DNA of 24,191 bases from a virus. Position numbers and translations under genes: made by a program. The notes under the pieces are model-generated. The model saw nothing but the letters and a program-made list of their open reading frames with translations. It was not told where the DNA came from and searched no databases. Within the stretch, counting starts at the first letter, position 1. Every line of letters starts with the position of its first letter. Shown in pieces: positions 8,696 through 17,025 of this stretch. Location of the stretch: IMG/VR virus record IMGVR_UViG_3300006121_000047, positions 1 to 24,191 of that record; one strand, written 5' to 3'.

Positions 8696-9037
8696 ATGGC
8701 TTCGCAAGACGACTTTCTCACAACGCAAAAGAATTTTGTGTCGGCAATGAATGGTTTTTCTGACTCAAATTTTACTCTTGCTGGTAAGGCTAATAGCGGG
8801 GAAATTACAACTACTACCGCCGTAAGTTCAAAGGCGGGGTATTTTGTTGGCGTGTCGGTTATTGTCGCTGGTAGCGGTACTGCTACCGTTTACGATTCAA
8901 CATCCGTATCAAACCCCACCAACAGAATTGCCATTATTTCTCCGTCCGTTGGTCTGTCTAGGTGGGATATTCCAGTTGCAAACGGCATTGTTATCGCCCC
9001 CGGAACGGGTATGACGGTTAACGTAATTTACAGTTAA
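8696..9037 (+). CDS. Small beta-rich structural-type protein
   Basis: A 113-residue protein starting two bases after the nozzle stop. A short helical N-terminus (DDFLTTQKNFVSAMNGF) is followed by Ser/Thr/Val/Gly-rich beta sequence (SKAGYFVGVSVIVAGSGTATVYDSTSVSNPTNRIAII) and a closing strand. This composition suits a small virion decoration, tail accessory or trimerising protein. No signal peptide or catalytic motif is visible and no family is recognised. Its place inside the structural block is the main clue. Confidence 0.65.
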   Translation: MASQDDFLTTQKNFVSAMNGFSDSNFTLAGKANSGEITTTTAVSSKAGYFVGVSVIVAGSGTATVYDSTSVSNPTNRIAIISPSVGLSRWDIPVANGIVIAPGTGMTVNVIYS

Positions 9038-9046
9038 AGGTGTAAT

Positions 9047-9574
9047 ATGCCACTCAAGCATGGGTCATCCCAAGCCACCATCAGTAAGAATATAAGCGAG
9101 ATGTCTCGTGCTGGTCATCCGCATGATCAGGCGGTGGCGGCGGCACTTAACATTGCTCGTTCAGTAAAGGCGCGTGGTGGTGCATCGGAACAGAACAAAA
9201 ACATAGTTCACGTTGGCCCAATCCACAGCCATGTAGCCGGCAGAACGGACCATTTGCCTATGCATGTTCCAGCGGGGGCTTACGTTATTCCCGCCGAAGA
9301 AGTAGCTTACCTTGGCGAAGGCAATACGCTCAATGGCTTTAAAAACATCGACGAGTGGGTGCGCAAATATTACGATCACAACTATACTCAGCATGGCGAA
9401 CCTGTGCCAATTGTTGCAGCCGGCGGCGAATATGTTATCCCGCCAAATGCAGTATCTGGGGTAGGTGATGGAAACTTAAACGAGGGACATCGTATTTTAG
9501 ACCAATATGTTCTAAAGCTGCGCAAGAAGCACATTAAAACGCTTCAAAAACTGCCAGCCCCCGTTAAGGATTAA
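9047..9574 (+). CDS. Phage structural-block protein with duplicated GxYVIP motif
   Basis: A 175-residue protein with an AAAGGTG ribosome-binding site. The N-terminus (MPLKHGSSQATISKNISEMSRAGHPHDQAVAAALNIAR) matches a very common phage motif of the type MPLxxGxSxxTIxxNIxxxxxxGxPxxQAxAIAL. The body carries two copies of a module: GAYVIPAEEVAYLGEGNT and GEYVIPPNAVSGVGDGN, each followed by a segment with an acidic, aromatic helix. The C-terminus is basic and helical (LKLRKKHIKTLQKLPAPVKD). Such proteins typically lie between nozzle and internal-protein genes, as here. The biochemical role is unknown. Confidence 0.75.
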   Translation: MPLKHGSSQATISKNISEMSRAGHPHDQAVAAALNIARSVKARGGASEQNKNIVHVGPIHSHVAGRTDHLPMHVPAGAYVIPAEEVAYLGEGNTLNGFKNIDEWVRKYYDHNYTQHGEPVPIVAAGGEYVIPPNAVSGVGDGNLNEGHRILDQYVLKLRKKHIKTLQKLPAPVKD

Positions 9575-9576
9575 AC

Positions 9577-10146
9577 ATGGACCCTATGTTCAAAAAACAA
9601 CGTGTTAGATTGTCAAAAAGCGCACGTAAACGTATGCCAAAATTTGAAAAGATTACAACGGAACCATTGGTTAGGACGGCTCAGCCAGAGGACGAGGAGG
9701 GCATTATGACCCTCGCCCGCATGATTCATACTGAGATCGGCATGTTCAATCTAAATGAAAACAAAGTGCGGGACATGATTCGCCCGTTATTGTATAAGCA
9801 TTTAGGTATTATCGGTGTTGTCGGTAAAAAAGATCACCTAGAGGCAATGATTCTGCTTCGTGTGGCAACAAATTGGTATTCAGACACGCCTTTTCTTGAA
9901 GAAATGTCAGTATTTGTCCGCCCAGAATACAGGAATGCCACAATATCTCGCGTTCACACTATGATTGAATTTGCAAAAAAAGCGGCAGATGGTCTTGATT
10001 TACCCCTAATGATTGGGGTTTTGTCAAATCAAAGAACAAATGCTAAAGTAGAACTGTACGAAAAGCACTTTGGAGTCCCTGCTGGTGCCTTTTTTATCTA
10101 CGGGGCAAAGACTGGGCAGCCCGACGAGGCTGAAATGATTGCGTAG
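9577..10146 (+). CDS. GNAT-like acetyltransferase-fold protein
   Basis: A 189-residue protein two bases after the preceding stop. After a basic N-terminus (MFKKQRVRLSKSARKRMPKF), residues about 30-165 follow the GNAT layout: VRTAQPEDEEGIMTLARMIHTE (beta1-alpha1), GIIGVVGKKDHLEAMILLRV (beta2-3), TPFLEEMSVFVRPEYRNATISRVHTMIEFA (beta4 and the acetyl-CoA loop), and LPLMIGVLSNQRTNAKVELYEKHFG (beta5-alpha4). The acetyl-CoA pyrophosphate loop, normally R/Q-x-x-G-x-G/A, reads YRNATISRV and has no glycine, so activity is uncertain. It sits between structural genes, where similar proteins occur in other phages. Substrate unknown. Confidence 0.7.
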   Translation: MDPMFKKQRVRLSKSARKRMPKFEKITTEPLVRTAQPEDEEGIMTLARMIHTEIGMFNLNENKVRDMIRPLLYKHLGIIGVVGKKDHLEAMILLRVATNWYSDTPFLEEMSVFVRPEYRNATISRVHTMIEFAKKAADGLDLPLMIGVLSNQRTNAKVELYEKHFGVPAGAFFIYGAKTGQPDEAEMIA

Positions 10147-10160
10147 CTAGGAGAAGTCTC

Positions 10161-13112
10161 GTGTGTGGTTCTAAAGGTTCATCTACTACCAGTTCGTCAT
10201 ATACGCCCCCTCCAGAGGCGGCGGCAAACTATAAGTATTTGGCTGAAAGAGCCAAGAACGTAGCCGCTACGCCATTTCAACAGTACCAAGGCGAAATGGT
10301 TGCTCCTATGACACCGGAACAACAAGCCGGTATTGGGCAAATTAATGCCGCCGCTAATCTTGCTCAACCTTATATGCAAGCTGGTGCGGCATACACTCAG
10401 CAAGGTGCACAACAATTTGATCAAAATGCCGCCAATAGATACCTATCCCCATATCTAAATAGCGTTGGGGCTGCGACGATGGCCAACCTCAATGAAACCA
10501 ATGCTCAACAACAACAGCAACTTCTTGGCAATAATATTAGTCGTGGCGCTTACGGTGGCGACCGCTCCGACATTGCTCAGTCTGAATTGGCACGTCAGCA
10601 AGGTCTTGCAAACAATCAAGCTATTTCACAACTTTACAACACTGGCTACGGCACTGCACAACAACAATTTAGTGCCGATCAGGCTCGCGCTTTAGCTGCT
10701 GGTCAAAATTTAGGTCAATTAGGTACTTCGGCGCAAAGTGCGGCAATGCAGGGTGGTCAGGCTATGATGGGCGCTGGCGCTCAAGAGCAAGCTTATCGGC
10801 AAGCTTACGATACTGCCAATCAGCAACAGTTCCAATTGGCGCAAGCTTATCCGTTTCAAACCACCCAATTTCTTGGCAATGAACTTTTGGGCATTGGTGC
10901 GCAATCTGGTGGAACGTCTCTTACATCACAACCCGGACCAAATATTGGATCACAAGTTCTTGGTGGGTTAGTGACACTTGGCTCATTGGTTGGTTCGGAT
11001 GAACGCCTTAAAGAAAATATGGAACCCGTTGGAAAAACTTTTGATGGGCAAAATATTTACAAGTACAATTACAAAAACGATGACCACACAATGCTTGGGC
11101 TTAGTGCGCAAGAAGTTGAAAAGCATAACCCAGATGCCGTTAAAAAAGATGGCGAAGGTGTTCGCTATCTAGATTATAACAAGGCTACGCATAAAGCAGC
11201 AGATCGAGGCCACTTTGCTGATGGCGGCGGGACTGACTGGATGGGTGGAGCAGTACATGATGGCGGCTTGGGTCGTTTGCATTACGCATCTGGCGAAAGC
11301 ATACCATACACCGAAGCGCCAAGTTCCGCATTGCTTTCGGGCGTTCCCGCTGGTGGAAGTGTTGATACTGGGGCGCGTCCCTTAACATTGGGTGAACTTG
11401 AAGCGGCTTTAACTGCCGTTTCCGCTGCTGGTAAACAAGATAAATCCATTATCAAACAAGGCATTCCAGAGGCACCCAAACCTTTTGAAGATACTGGTTT
11501 AGCTGACGTTGAAAAGCGTTTGCAAAATGCGAGTGGCGAACAAAAAACAAACCTCAAAAACAATTTGAGCAATTTATTTGGTGGAAATGGGTTAACCAGA
11601 ACGGGCGGATTAGGTTCGATGGATAATCCTAATCTTTACACAAGCGCGATTGGCCCCACTCTATCGGGCGCTCCAATGGCTACTGGCGGCGTTGTACGTG
11701 ACGGTTATGCGGATGGTCAGGTCGTTCAGCCACAAGCTGACACGCAAGGTAATCAATCTGGCCAATCGTTAATTGAAAAGGCAACTGGCTTAAATTTAGA
11801 TGAAAACGCTCGCATGGGTGTATTAGCGGCAGGGTTAGGCATGCTGAGCAGTCGGTCGCCATTCTTTGGTGTTGGCGTTGGCGAAGGTGCTACGGCGGGT
11901 CTTGGCACGTATTACAATGCGAAAGCAAATGATCGTGCATACGCCAACAAACAGCGCGAACTAGAATTGACGCAACAAGAACGCAATACACAACAACAAA
12001 CTGCTGACATTGCCAAGGGCAAAGCACCGTCGGAAATTGCACTTGCCAACGCTAACGCTCTTGAAGCAGTTCAACGTGCAAAAACTGGTGCTGGTGCCAT
12101 GTTTGAAAAAACGTGGATTCCCGGTGAAGGTTATTATGTATTTGACAAAAACAACCCAATGGCTCCGCCCGTCAAAATTACGGACGAAAAGATGGTTCCA
12201 CTGGGCAATGTAAATCCAACAACTATTCCAAATAAAGCGACAACGGTAGTTACCCCTTCAGTTAGTACGGGCGAACAAGTTAAACCGCCAAAAGTTGCAG
12301 AACCAACAGTTGTTAATCCAGTTGTCTCACCTAAACCACCAGAAGAGCCAACAAAAACAACTGAATGGACACCAGTAACCACGGTTCCAACAGATTATAA
12401 GTATTCTGGCTCAATGAATTTGGCGCTTACACCGGGCGCATTAGAAAAAGCACAAGCTTCTGCTGAAAAGATGAAATCTGACCAAGATGCCAAATCGCAA
12501 GGCGCATTTGATACGCTTTATCAATTAGACAACTTAGACCACGCTTTTAATAACACTGCGCTTACCGGATTATTGACAGTCGGCCAGCATATTGATGAAA
12601 GAACGCAATTTGCATCAGGAATTAATACCATGTCCAGAATTTTGGGCGGTAAACCAATGTTTGATCCAAATAATCTTTCTGCGTTAGAAGAAATGGCGAA
12701 AGATAATAAACGCCTTGGATTCGCGTTATCAAAATCAATGGGTAGGGAGCCGGGGTTCATTGTTCAGCAAGCCATTAGTGCTAACCCAAGTGCAGCCAAT
12801 GAACCATTAGGATTCCACCGTCTTACAGAAGGATTGCGTCAAGCAGCACAATATGAACAAGATCGTAATGCTTTTTACGATAGTTATTTAGCAAAATTTG
12901 GCCATTTACAGGGCGCTAATGATTTATTTACCAAACTAAATCCTCCAGAAAAGTATGCTGATAAAGCTATTTTATCTACAATTGATAAAGGGCATGTGGA
13001 TCTAATTAGGGCATGGGCAGACGCTAATCAAGGACGTGACCTTTCTAAAGGACGCGCAGAGTTTGATAAAACTTGGGGAAATGGGGCATTTAAATTGGTT
13101 ACGGGGCTATAA
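10161..13112 (+). CDS. Large internal/ejection-type virion protein with central S74 chaperone motif
   Basis: A 983-residue protein starting with GTG at 10161 (AGGAG site 10149-10153). Residues about 20-250 are Gln/Ala-rich and helical (AYTQQGAQQFDQNAANRYLSPY). Residues about 279-345 (SDERLKENMEPVGKTFDGQ..., MLGLSAQEVEKHNPDAVKK) match the intramolecular chaperone/peptidase S74 domain of endosialidases and tail spikes, where the enzyme cuts just before the Ser of SDERLK. Ser279 and Lys283 are present. Unusually, more than 600 residues follow, first Gly/Asp-rich (GHFADGGG, RDGYADGQ), then a helical region with a Pro/Val/Thr-rich linker near 690-745 and a helical C-terminus. Context suggests a virion protein injected with DNA. 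No lytic domain is recognised. Confidence 0.65.
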   Translation: MCGSKGSSTTSSSYTPPPEAAANYKYLAERAKNVAATPFQQYQGEMVAPMTPEQQAGIGQINAAANLAQPYMQAGAAYTQQGAQQFDQNAANRYLSPYLNSVGAATMANLNETNAQQQQQLLGNNISRGAYGGDRSDIAQSELARQQGLANNQAISQLYNTGYGTAQQQFSADQARALAAGQNLGQLGTSAQSAAMQGGQAMMGAGAQEQAYRQAYDTANQQQFQLAQAYPFQTTQFLGNELLGIGAQSGGTSLTSQPGPNIGSQVLGGLVTLGSLVGSDERLKENMEPVGKTFDGQNIYKYNYKNDDHTMLGLSAQEVEKHNPDAVKKDGEGVRYLDYNKATHKAADRGHFADGGGTDWMGGAVHDGGLGRLHYASGESIPYTEAPSSALLSGVPAGGSVDTGARPLTLGELEAALTAVSAAGKQDKSIIKQGIPEAPKPFEDTGLADVEKRLQNASGEQKTNLKNNLSNLFGGNGLTRTGGLGSMDNPNLYTSAIGPTLSGAPMATGGVVRDGYADGQVVQPQADTQGNQSGQSLIEKATGLNLDENARMGVLAAGLGMLSSRSPFFGVGVGEGATAGLGTYYNAKANDRAYANKQRELELTQQERNTQQQTADIAKGKAPSEIALANANALEAVQRAKTGAGAMFEKTWIPGEGYYVFDKNNPMAPPVKITDEKMVPLGNVNPTTIPNKATTVVTPSVSTGEQVKPPKVAEPTVVNPVVSPKPPEEPTKTTEWTPVTTVPTDYKYSGSMNLALTPGALEKAQASAEKMKSDQDAKSQGAFDTLYQLDNLDHAFNNTALTGLLTVGQHIDERTQFASGINTMSRILGGKPMFDPNNLSALEEMAKDNKRLGFALSKSMGREPGFIVQQAISANPSAANEPLGFHRLTEGLRQAAQYEQDRNAFYDSYLAKFGHLQGANDLFTKLNPPEKYADKAILSTIDKGHVDLIRAWADANQGRDLSKGRAEFDKTWGNGAFKLVTGL

Positions 13113-15467
13113 ATGACTGACACCGCTTTACCCCCAGCTTCGCCGTTAGTTTTAACGCCAGTTCCGGGCATTTACACTCCATCCGAACAAACCCAGAAAT
13201 CGGATAATAAAACCTCCGATTTGCCTTCAGCAACTCCCTTAAATCTTCCTCCGGTTCCGGGCATTTACACTCCGCCGCAACCTTTGACGGAAACGGAGAA
13301 ATTTGAGAAAAATGTTCAAAGCAAAGTTCCGCAAGCCAAAGAAGAAGTAACAAAAAATCCTTGGACTTCCTACGTTCCAAACGGATATCAATTGCCATTG
13401 GTTGGCGAACCTTATCGTCGCGCCGTAATTGCAAGTGAGGCGGCTCTTGGTTATGGAAAAGGTCAAACTTACGCAGAACGCCAAGCCGACCTATTGGCTC
13501 AAAGTCGCGCTCGTGACATTGCAAAACATGAAGCCGCCCCACTTACTAGTAGCTTTATTCAAGGAACGGCTGAAGCTATTCCATCCATAGCATTAGCACC
13601 CGAATTGGGTATTGAGGCTTTGGCATCCAGAGCCTTACCTTATGTTTCCAAAGGTGCTGGATACGTTGGTCGTATGATTGAACAGGGTATTTATGGCGGC
13701 GCACAAGCGGCGCAACAAAGTACGCCCGGCGAGACAGCGGAGGATGCCGCCAAACGTATTGCTCTTGGGGCAACAGTAGGTGCGGCTGGCGTTCCAGTAG
13801 CAACTGTTGCTGGTAAGGTTCTTCAGGCTCCCAAAGCCGTTTATAATTGGGCATCCAAGTTGTGGAACCCAGAGGGTGCAGTTGCACGTGATATAGCCGC
13901 TGGTGCCGCCACAGTGTCGCCAACCGTAAAAGGTCAAGGTCTTACAGTTGAGCAATATGCGGCTGCTAAGGCACGTGGTGAACCCGTAACCATTGCCGAC
14001 ATACAAGGTGCCAAACCACAGATTGCTAAAGCGGCGGAAGATTTACCCACAGATCAACGCATTCAAGAAATAAACGACAGCCTTCAACAACGGTTGGCCG
14101 GCGAATCTTCTCGCGTTGGAGAGCAAGTTGATACGGCTTTTGGCAAACCAATTGATGCATTCCAAGCCCGAAAAGAGGCGGACGAACTGGCACGTAAGGT
14201 TAATAAACCAGCTTACGATGCCGCCTACGCCAAGCCAATTGACTACGCATCGGACGAGGGGCGGAATATTGAAGGTTTGATTAAAGGTCGAGTACCAGCC
14301 TCCGCCATCAAGGGTGCCAATGAATTAATGCGTTTGGAAGGTGCGCCCGAATCAAAGCAAATCATGGCCCACATTGCGGATGACGGCACGGTTAAATACG
14401 AGACGATGCCTGATGTAATGCAAGTGGATTACATTACACGCGCTTTGAATGATACTGCCAAGCGAGAAGAGGGCGCTGGCGCAATGGGTGGCATTACTCA
14501 AAAGGGAAGTGCCTACCAAGGATTGGCAAAAGATTTGCGCGACAATCTTCGCACGGCTGTCCCAGAATACGATACCGCCTTAAATGGGGCTGGTAAGTTT
14601 ATTCGTGGAAATAACGCCCATGATGAAGGCATGTCATTTCTTGACCTAATTGCAAACAAAAATTCCGATCCCAAAGAAGTGGGAAGCACTATCAATAATC
14701 TTGAAAAGGCATATACGCCGGAAGAAAAAAGATTGTTTGGTGAGGGCGTTGCGGCGGATATTAAAGAAAATCCAGTTAAAGCGGCAAAGCTTTTTGCAAG
14801 CAATGATACGGTTGCAATGGATCGGTTAAAAAGCGCAATTGGTGACGATGCATTCAATCAAATTGATTCGTCTATGCGTCTCAATCGCATCATGGCTCTG
14901 TCAAAAGAAATTGGCAAAGCACCAGCGGGTTCGATGCTTTCACCAAAAAATTTGGCTTCTAGTGTGCCTACAATCTTTGGGGCGGGTACGTTAGTTGGAC
15001 AATTTGGGCCGCAACTTTTTCAAGCGCTACCAAACATAGCCAAATATGGTGCCGATCCTATGGCTTTAACTGCTGCGGCGGCGGCACTTTCGGGTGGTGC
15101 GTTAGGTGCCGGGATTACCAGTGCGGGCAACAAAGCAAAGTCTAGTGCCATTCTTGGTATGGCTCTATCAAATGATCCAAAATATACCAACATCCTTTTA
15201 AGGGCGGCTAAAAATGATGCCGAAGTACGTGACACATTGGATCAATTTGAAAAAGGGTTAAGTCGCTATTTGGCTTTAAACCAGAATAATCCGCCAAGAG
15301 AAGGCCGTAAGTCGGGCGGCTCCGTAATTGACAAGAAGTCTGACCAGCTTATCAACGAGACAATGCGCAATCAAAAACTTCTTGCCAATCACACTGAGCA
15401 AATGCTTGCCATGCCAGACGATGCCATTGTGCAAGCTTTGAAGGTTGCCAAGAGCGTGGCGGCCTAA
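13113..15467 (+). CDS. Large putative internal virion / DNA-ejection protein
   Basis: A 784-residue protein whose ATG directly follows the previous stop. The first about 60 residues are Pro-rich and hold two copies of PVPGIYTP. Next come helical Ala-rich segments, a hydrophobic stretch around residues 215-235 (ALGATVGAAGVPVATVAGKVL), long charged helices (about 310-620), and a second hydrophobic Ala/Gly stretch near 650-675 (LTAAAAALSGGALGAGIT). The C-terminus (KSGGSVIDKKSDQLINETMRN...MPDDAIVQALKVAKSVA) matches an ending common in large phage ejection-type proteins. Length, helix content and position at the end of the structural block fit an ejected core protein. Its stop overlaps the stop of the opposite-strand lytic transglycosylase gene by four bases. 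Confidence 0.65.
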   Translation: MTDTALPPASPLVLTPVPGIYTPSEQTQKSDNKTSDLPSATPLNLPPVPGIYTPPQPLTETEKFEKNVQSKVPQAKEEVTKNPWTSYVPNGYQLPLVGEPYRRAVIASEAALGYGKGQTYAERQADLLAQSRARDIAKHEAAPLTSSFIQGTAEAIPSIALAPELGIEALASRALPYVSKGAGYVGRMIEQGIYGGAQAAQQSTPGETAEDAAKRIALGATVGAAGVPVATVAGKVLQAPKAVYNWASKLWNPEGAVARDIAAGAATVSPTVKGQGLTVEQYAAAKARGEPVTIADIQGAKPQIAKAAEDLPTDQRIQEINDSLQQRLAGESSRVGEQVDTAFGKPIDAFQARKEADELARKVNKPAYDAAYAKPIDYASDEGRNIEGLIKGRVPASAIKGANELMRLEGAPESKQIMAHIADDGTVKYETMPDVMQVDYITRALNDTAKREEGAGAMGGITQKGSAYQGLAKDLRDNLRTAVPEYDTALNGAGKFIRGNNAHDEGMSFLDLIANKNSDPKEVGSTINNLEKAYTPEEKRLFGEGVAADIKENPVKAAKLFASNDTVAMDRLKSAIGDDAFNQIDSSMRLNRIMALSKEIGKAPAGSMLSPKNLASSVPTIFGAGTLVGQFGPQLFQALPNIAKYGADPMALTAAAAALSGGALGAGITSAGNKAKSSAILGMALSNDPKYTNILLRAAKNDAEVRDTLDQFEKGLSRYLALNQNNPPREGRKSGGSVIDKKSDQLINETMRNQKLLANHTEQMLAMPDDAIVQALKVAKSVAA
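13161..13273 (+). repeat. Perfect 20-bp direct repeat in the 784-residue protein gene
   Basis: The 20-base word GTTCCGGGCATTTACACTCC occurs at 13161-13180 and again at 13254-13273, 93 bases (31 codons) apart and in the same frame, encoding VPGIYTP both times. The intervening residues are also related (SPLVLTPVPGIYTP and TPLNLPPVPGIYTP), so this is a recent duplication of a short Pro-rich unit. Confidence 0.85.
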
Positions 15468-15883
15468 TAGTTGCCCGACCGTTTAAGCACACGTTTGGCG
15501 TACTTGTTTTTGGTGGACGTGCTTCCGTTGTAACATCCAAGCATCAGCGTAATGTCGTTGTGTTTGGTGTAACAGTATTGCAGATACCTCATGCCATACT
15601 CAATGTTGGTTTCTGGCTTCATTAAGCCAGCTACGGAGCCTTTGTAGCCCATTGATATGGCTGTACCGTACCTAAGTTGCATAAGCCCGTAATTGCCGTC
15701 CTTAGAGGCTGTAGGCTTAAAACTGCTTTCAACGTCGATGAGTGCAAGTGCAATCTTGGGATCAACGTCATGCGATACCGCTGCCGCACGAATCATTTCG
15801 TGCAGGGGCGACTCTGTTGTGTGTCCGACAGTTTGGCATCCGACTGTAAACAACCCGACAGCTATTAAGGTTGATAGCTTCAT
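15464..15883 (-). CDS. Lytic transglycosylase (SLT-type) with putative lipoprotein signal
   Basis: A 139-residue protein if it starts at ATG 15883, five bases after the upstream gene's stop; a longer frame starting at 15928 would overlap that gene and put charged residues before the signal. The N-terminus MKLSTLIAVGLFTVGCQ is a short lipoprotein-type signal with Cys16 (lipobox TVGC, not ideal at -3). The catalytic core follows: IALALIDVESSFKPTAS with Glu52, then DGNYGLMQLRYGTA and NIEYGMRYLQYC...LMLGCYNGS, the standard order of goose-lysozyme-like SLT domains that cleave glycan strands with anhydro-ring formation. It is the last gene of the leftward recombination operon, far from the other lysis genes, which is unusual. 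Confidence 0.85.
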   Translation of the reverse strand: MKLSTLIAVGLFTVGCQTVGHTTESPLHEMIRAAAVSHDVDPKIALALIDVESSFKPTASKDGNYGLMQLRYGTAISMGYKGSVAGLMKPETNIEYGMRYLQYCYTKHNDITLMLGCYNGSTSTKNKYAKRVLKRSGNY

Positions 15884-15888
15884 CACGC

Positions 15889-16245
15889 TCAACGCGAGAC
15901 AATGGTGCCATCTAGCTTGCGCTTCCATCTGGAGTTTTTACCATATGGAAGCGGCGTGCGCGACTGTTTTAATCCTAAGTGATTTTGCTTAGTTCTCTTA
16001 GCTTTAGCTGTCATTTGGTGATCTTTCTTTGTTTTCTCTTTTGCACACGGTTTGCACGTTAACCGAATGTTATCGTCGGTATCAGTGCCGCCCAGTTCAA
16101 GTGCGCGAACATGCTCGTAAATGAATTGCCCAGTCATAAGTTTGACATTGCAAAGCATACATTTGCCGCCTTCGCGTTCCCAAATTGTTAATTTTCGTCG
16201 GCCAGACAGGGAGCCTCGCGCAGTGGTTCCTACATCGTCATTCAT
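15889..16245 (-). CDS. HNH endonuclease-like protein
   Basis: A 118-residue protein, ATG at 16245 with an AAGGAT site about ten bases upstream, overlapping the preceding gene by eight bases. The core is IWEREGGKCMLCNVKLMTGQFIYEHVRALELGGTDTDDNIRLTCKPCAKEKTKKDH: two zinc-type CxxC pairs (Cys29/Cys32 and Cys64/Cys67), the EH of the HNH motif (Glu44-His45), the central Asn59, and His76. The C-terminus is basic (KRTKQNHLGLKQSRTP...RWKRKL), fitting DNA binding. Free-standing HNH proteins in phages can be homing nucleases or packaging and recombination partners; its place in the recombination operon favours a DNA-processing role. Confidence 0.85.
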   Translation of the reverse strand: MNDDVGTTARGSLSGRRKLTIWEREGGKCMLCNVKLMTGQFIYEHVRALELGGTDTDDNIRLTCKPCAKEKTKKDHQMTAKAKRTKQNHLGLKQSRTPLPYGKNSRWKRKLDGTIVSR

Positions 16246-16690
16246 TAAAATTAAATCCTTTTATCCGTCTAAATTCTTTGTAGGGCATTTCGTAGACTAT
16301 TTCATTATAGTCTCGTGGATCGTTGCGATTTGTTTGCCCAGACTTTCTGGAGTAATATTGATTATGGGTAAGTTTTACGTATGCAAAATCATCAAACCAT
16401 TTAACAACAACGAAGGATGGTATGCCTGTTTCTGCCGAAAGCTGTAACCCATAATCAATATCTTTGGTTGTGCAGATATATGTATCGTAATCATTAACTG
16501 AGCGATTTTTTGTTTTAACTTCAATGTAAGCAACGGGGTTATCCCCCCTGAAACAAAGAAAATCAAAAACGCTATAATCGCCCAGTTTTTTATATTCAAA
16601 CCGCCACTTCTTACTCAGAAACTCTATGATCTGATGTTCCCGGTTAAGATCGTTAACGGTTTGGTACGGTATGAACGGGGAATACGTCAC
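16238..16690 (-). CDS. PD-(D/E)XK nuclease-like protein
   Basis: A 150-residue protein, start ATG 16690 overlapping the previous stop by four bases. The stretch LGDYSVFDFLCFRGDNPVAYIEVKTKNRS has the PD-(D/E)XK signature: Asp43, then Glu57-x-Lys59 in a strand-turn-strand, preceded by a helix with Glu19 and Glu23. After it come TKDIDYGLQLSAETGIPSFVVVKWFDDFAYVKL, typical of the helix and strand that complete this fold in Holliday-resolvase- or VRR-like nucleases. Being inside the ERF/Gp157 operon it could be the exonuclease or junction enzyme that works with ERF. Family level is well supported; substrate is inference. Confidence 0.72.
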   Translation of the reverse strand: MTYSPFIPYQTVNDLNREHQIIEFLSKKWRFEYKKLGDYSVFDFLCFRGDNPVAYIEVKTKNRSVNDYDTYICTTKDIDYGLQLSAETGIPSFVVVKWFDDFAYVKLTHNQYYSRKSGQTNRNDPRDYNEIVYEMPYKEFRRIKGFNFNE

Positions 16691-17025
16691 TTAAACGTAC
16701 TGCCCGCCCGTTGGTTGGCTTGCTCTGATCGCCAAGCCTCGATGATTGCCTCCGCCCTGCTACGCTCTGCGCGAAAATATTCGTCGTTGCGTATGGCATT
16801 GGCTTCGTCATCTATGGATTGAGCATATCGTTCGTGCTGTTCAGCCCAAGCTTCCCTCATGCCAGATGTTTTTTCGTTTGATGAGAGGATCAAGTTGGCC
16901 CTGATCCTCTTACGTGCATGCTCAGCTTTAAACCGTTCGGCTCTGGCTTCAGCCCCCATGTCACTATGTGTGGCTAAGAAAGTTAAGGCTTCTTCCATCA
17001 TGTCGTCGGTTATAAACTTTGTCAT
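16687..17025 (-). CDS. Unknown charged helical protein of the recombination operon
   Basis: A 112-residue protein with ATGA-type overlaps at both ends. Nearly all of it is predicted helix, very rich in Glu, Arg, Ala and Lys (ATHSDMGAEARAERFKAEHARKRIRANLIL; HERYAQSIDDEANAIRNDEYFRAERSRAEAIIEAWRSEQANQRAG). There is no Cys and no membrane segment. Similar short helical proteins occur beside phage recombination genes, but I know no function. The coupling with the nuclease-like gene downstream suggests the two act together. Confidence 0.7.
   Translation of the reverse strand: MTKFITDDMMEEALTFLATHSDMGAEARAERFKAEHARKRIRANLILSSNEKTSGMREAWAEQHERYAQSIDDEANAIRNDEYFRAERSRAEAIIEAWRSEQANQRAGSTFK

Noticed and set aside
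15884-15928. Longer start for the lytic transglycosylase
   Set aside because: It would overlap the HNH gene and place charged residues before the signal peptide; ATG 15883 lies five bases after the upstream stop.
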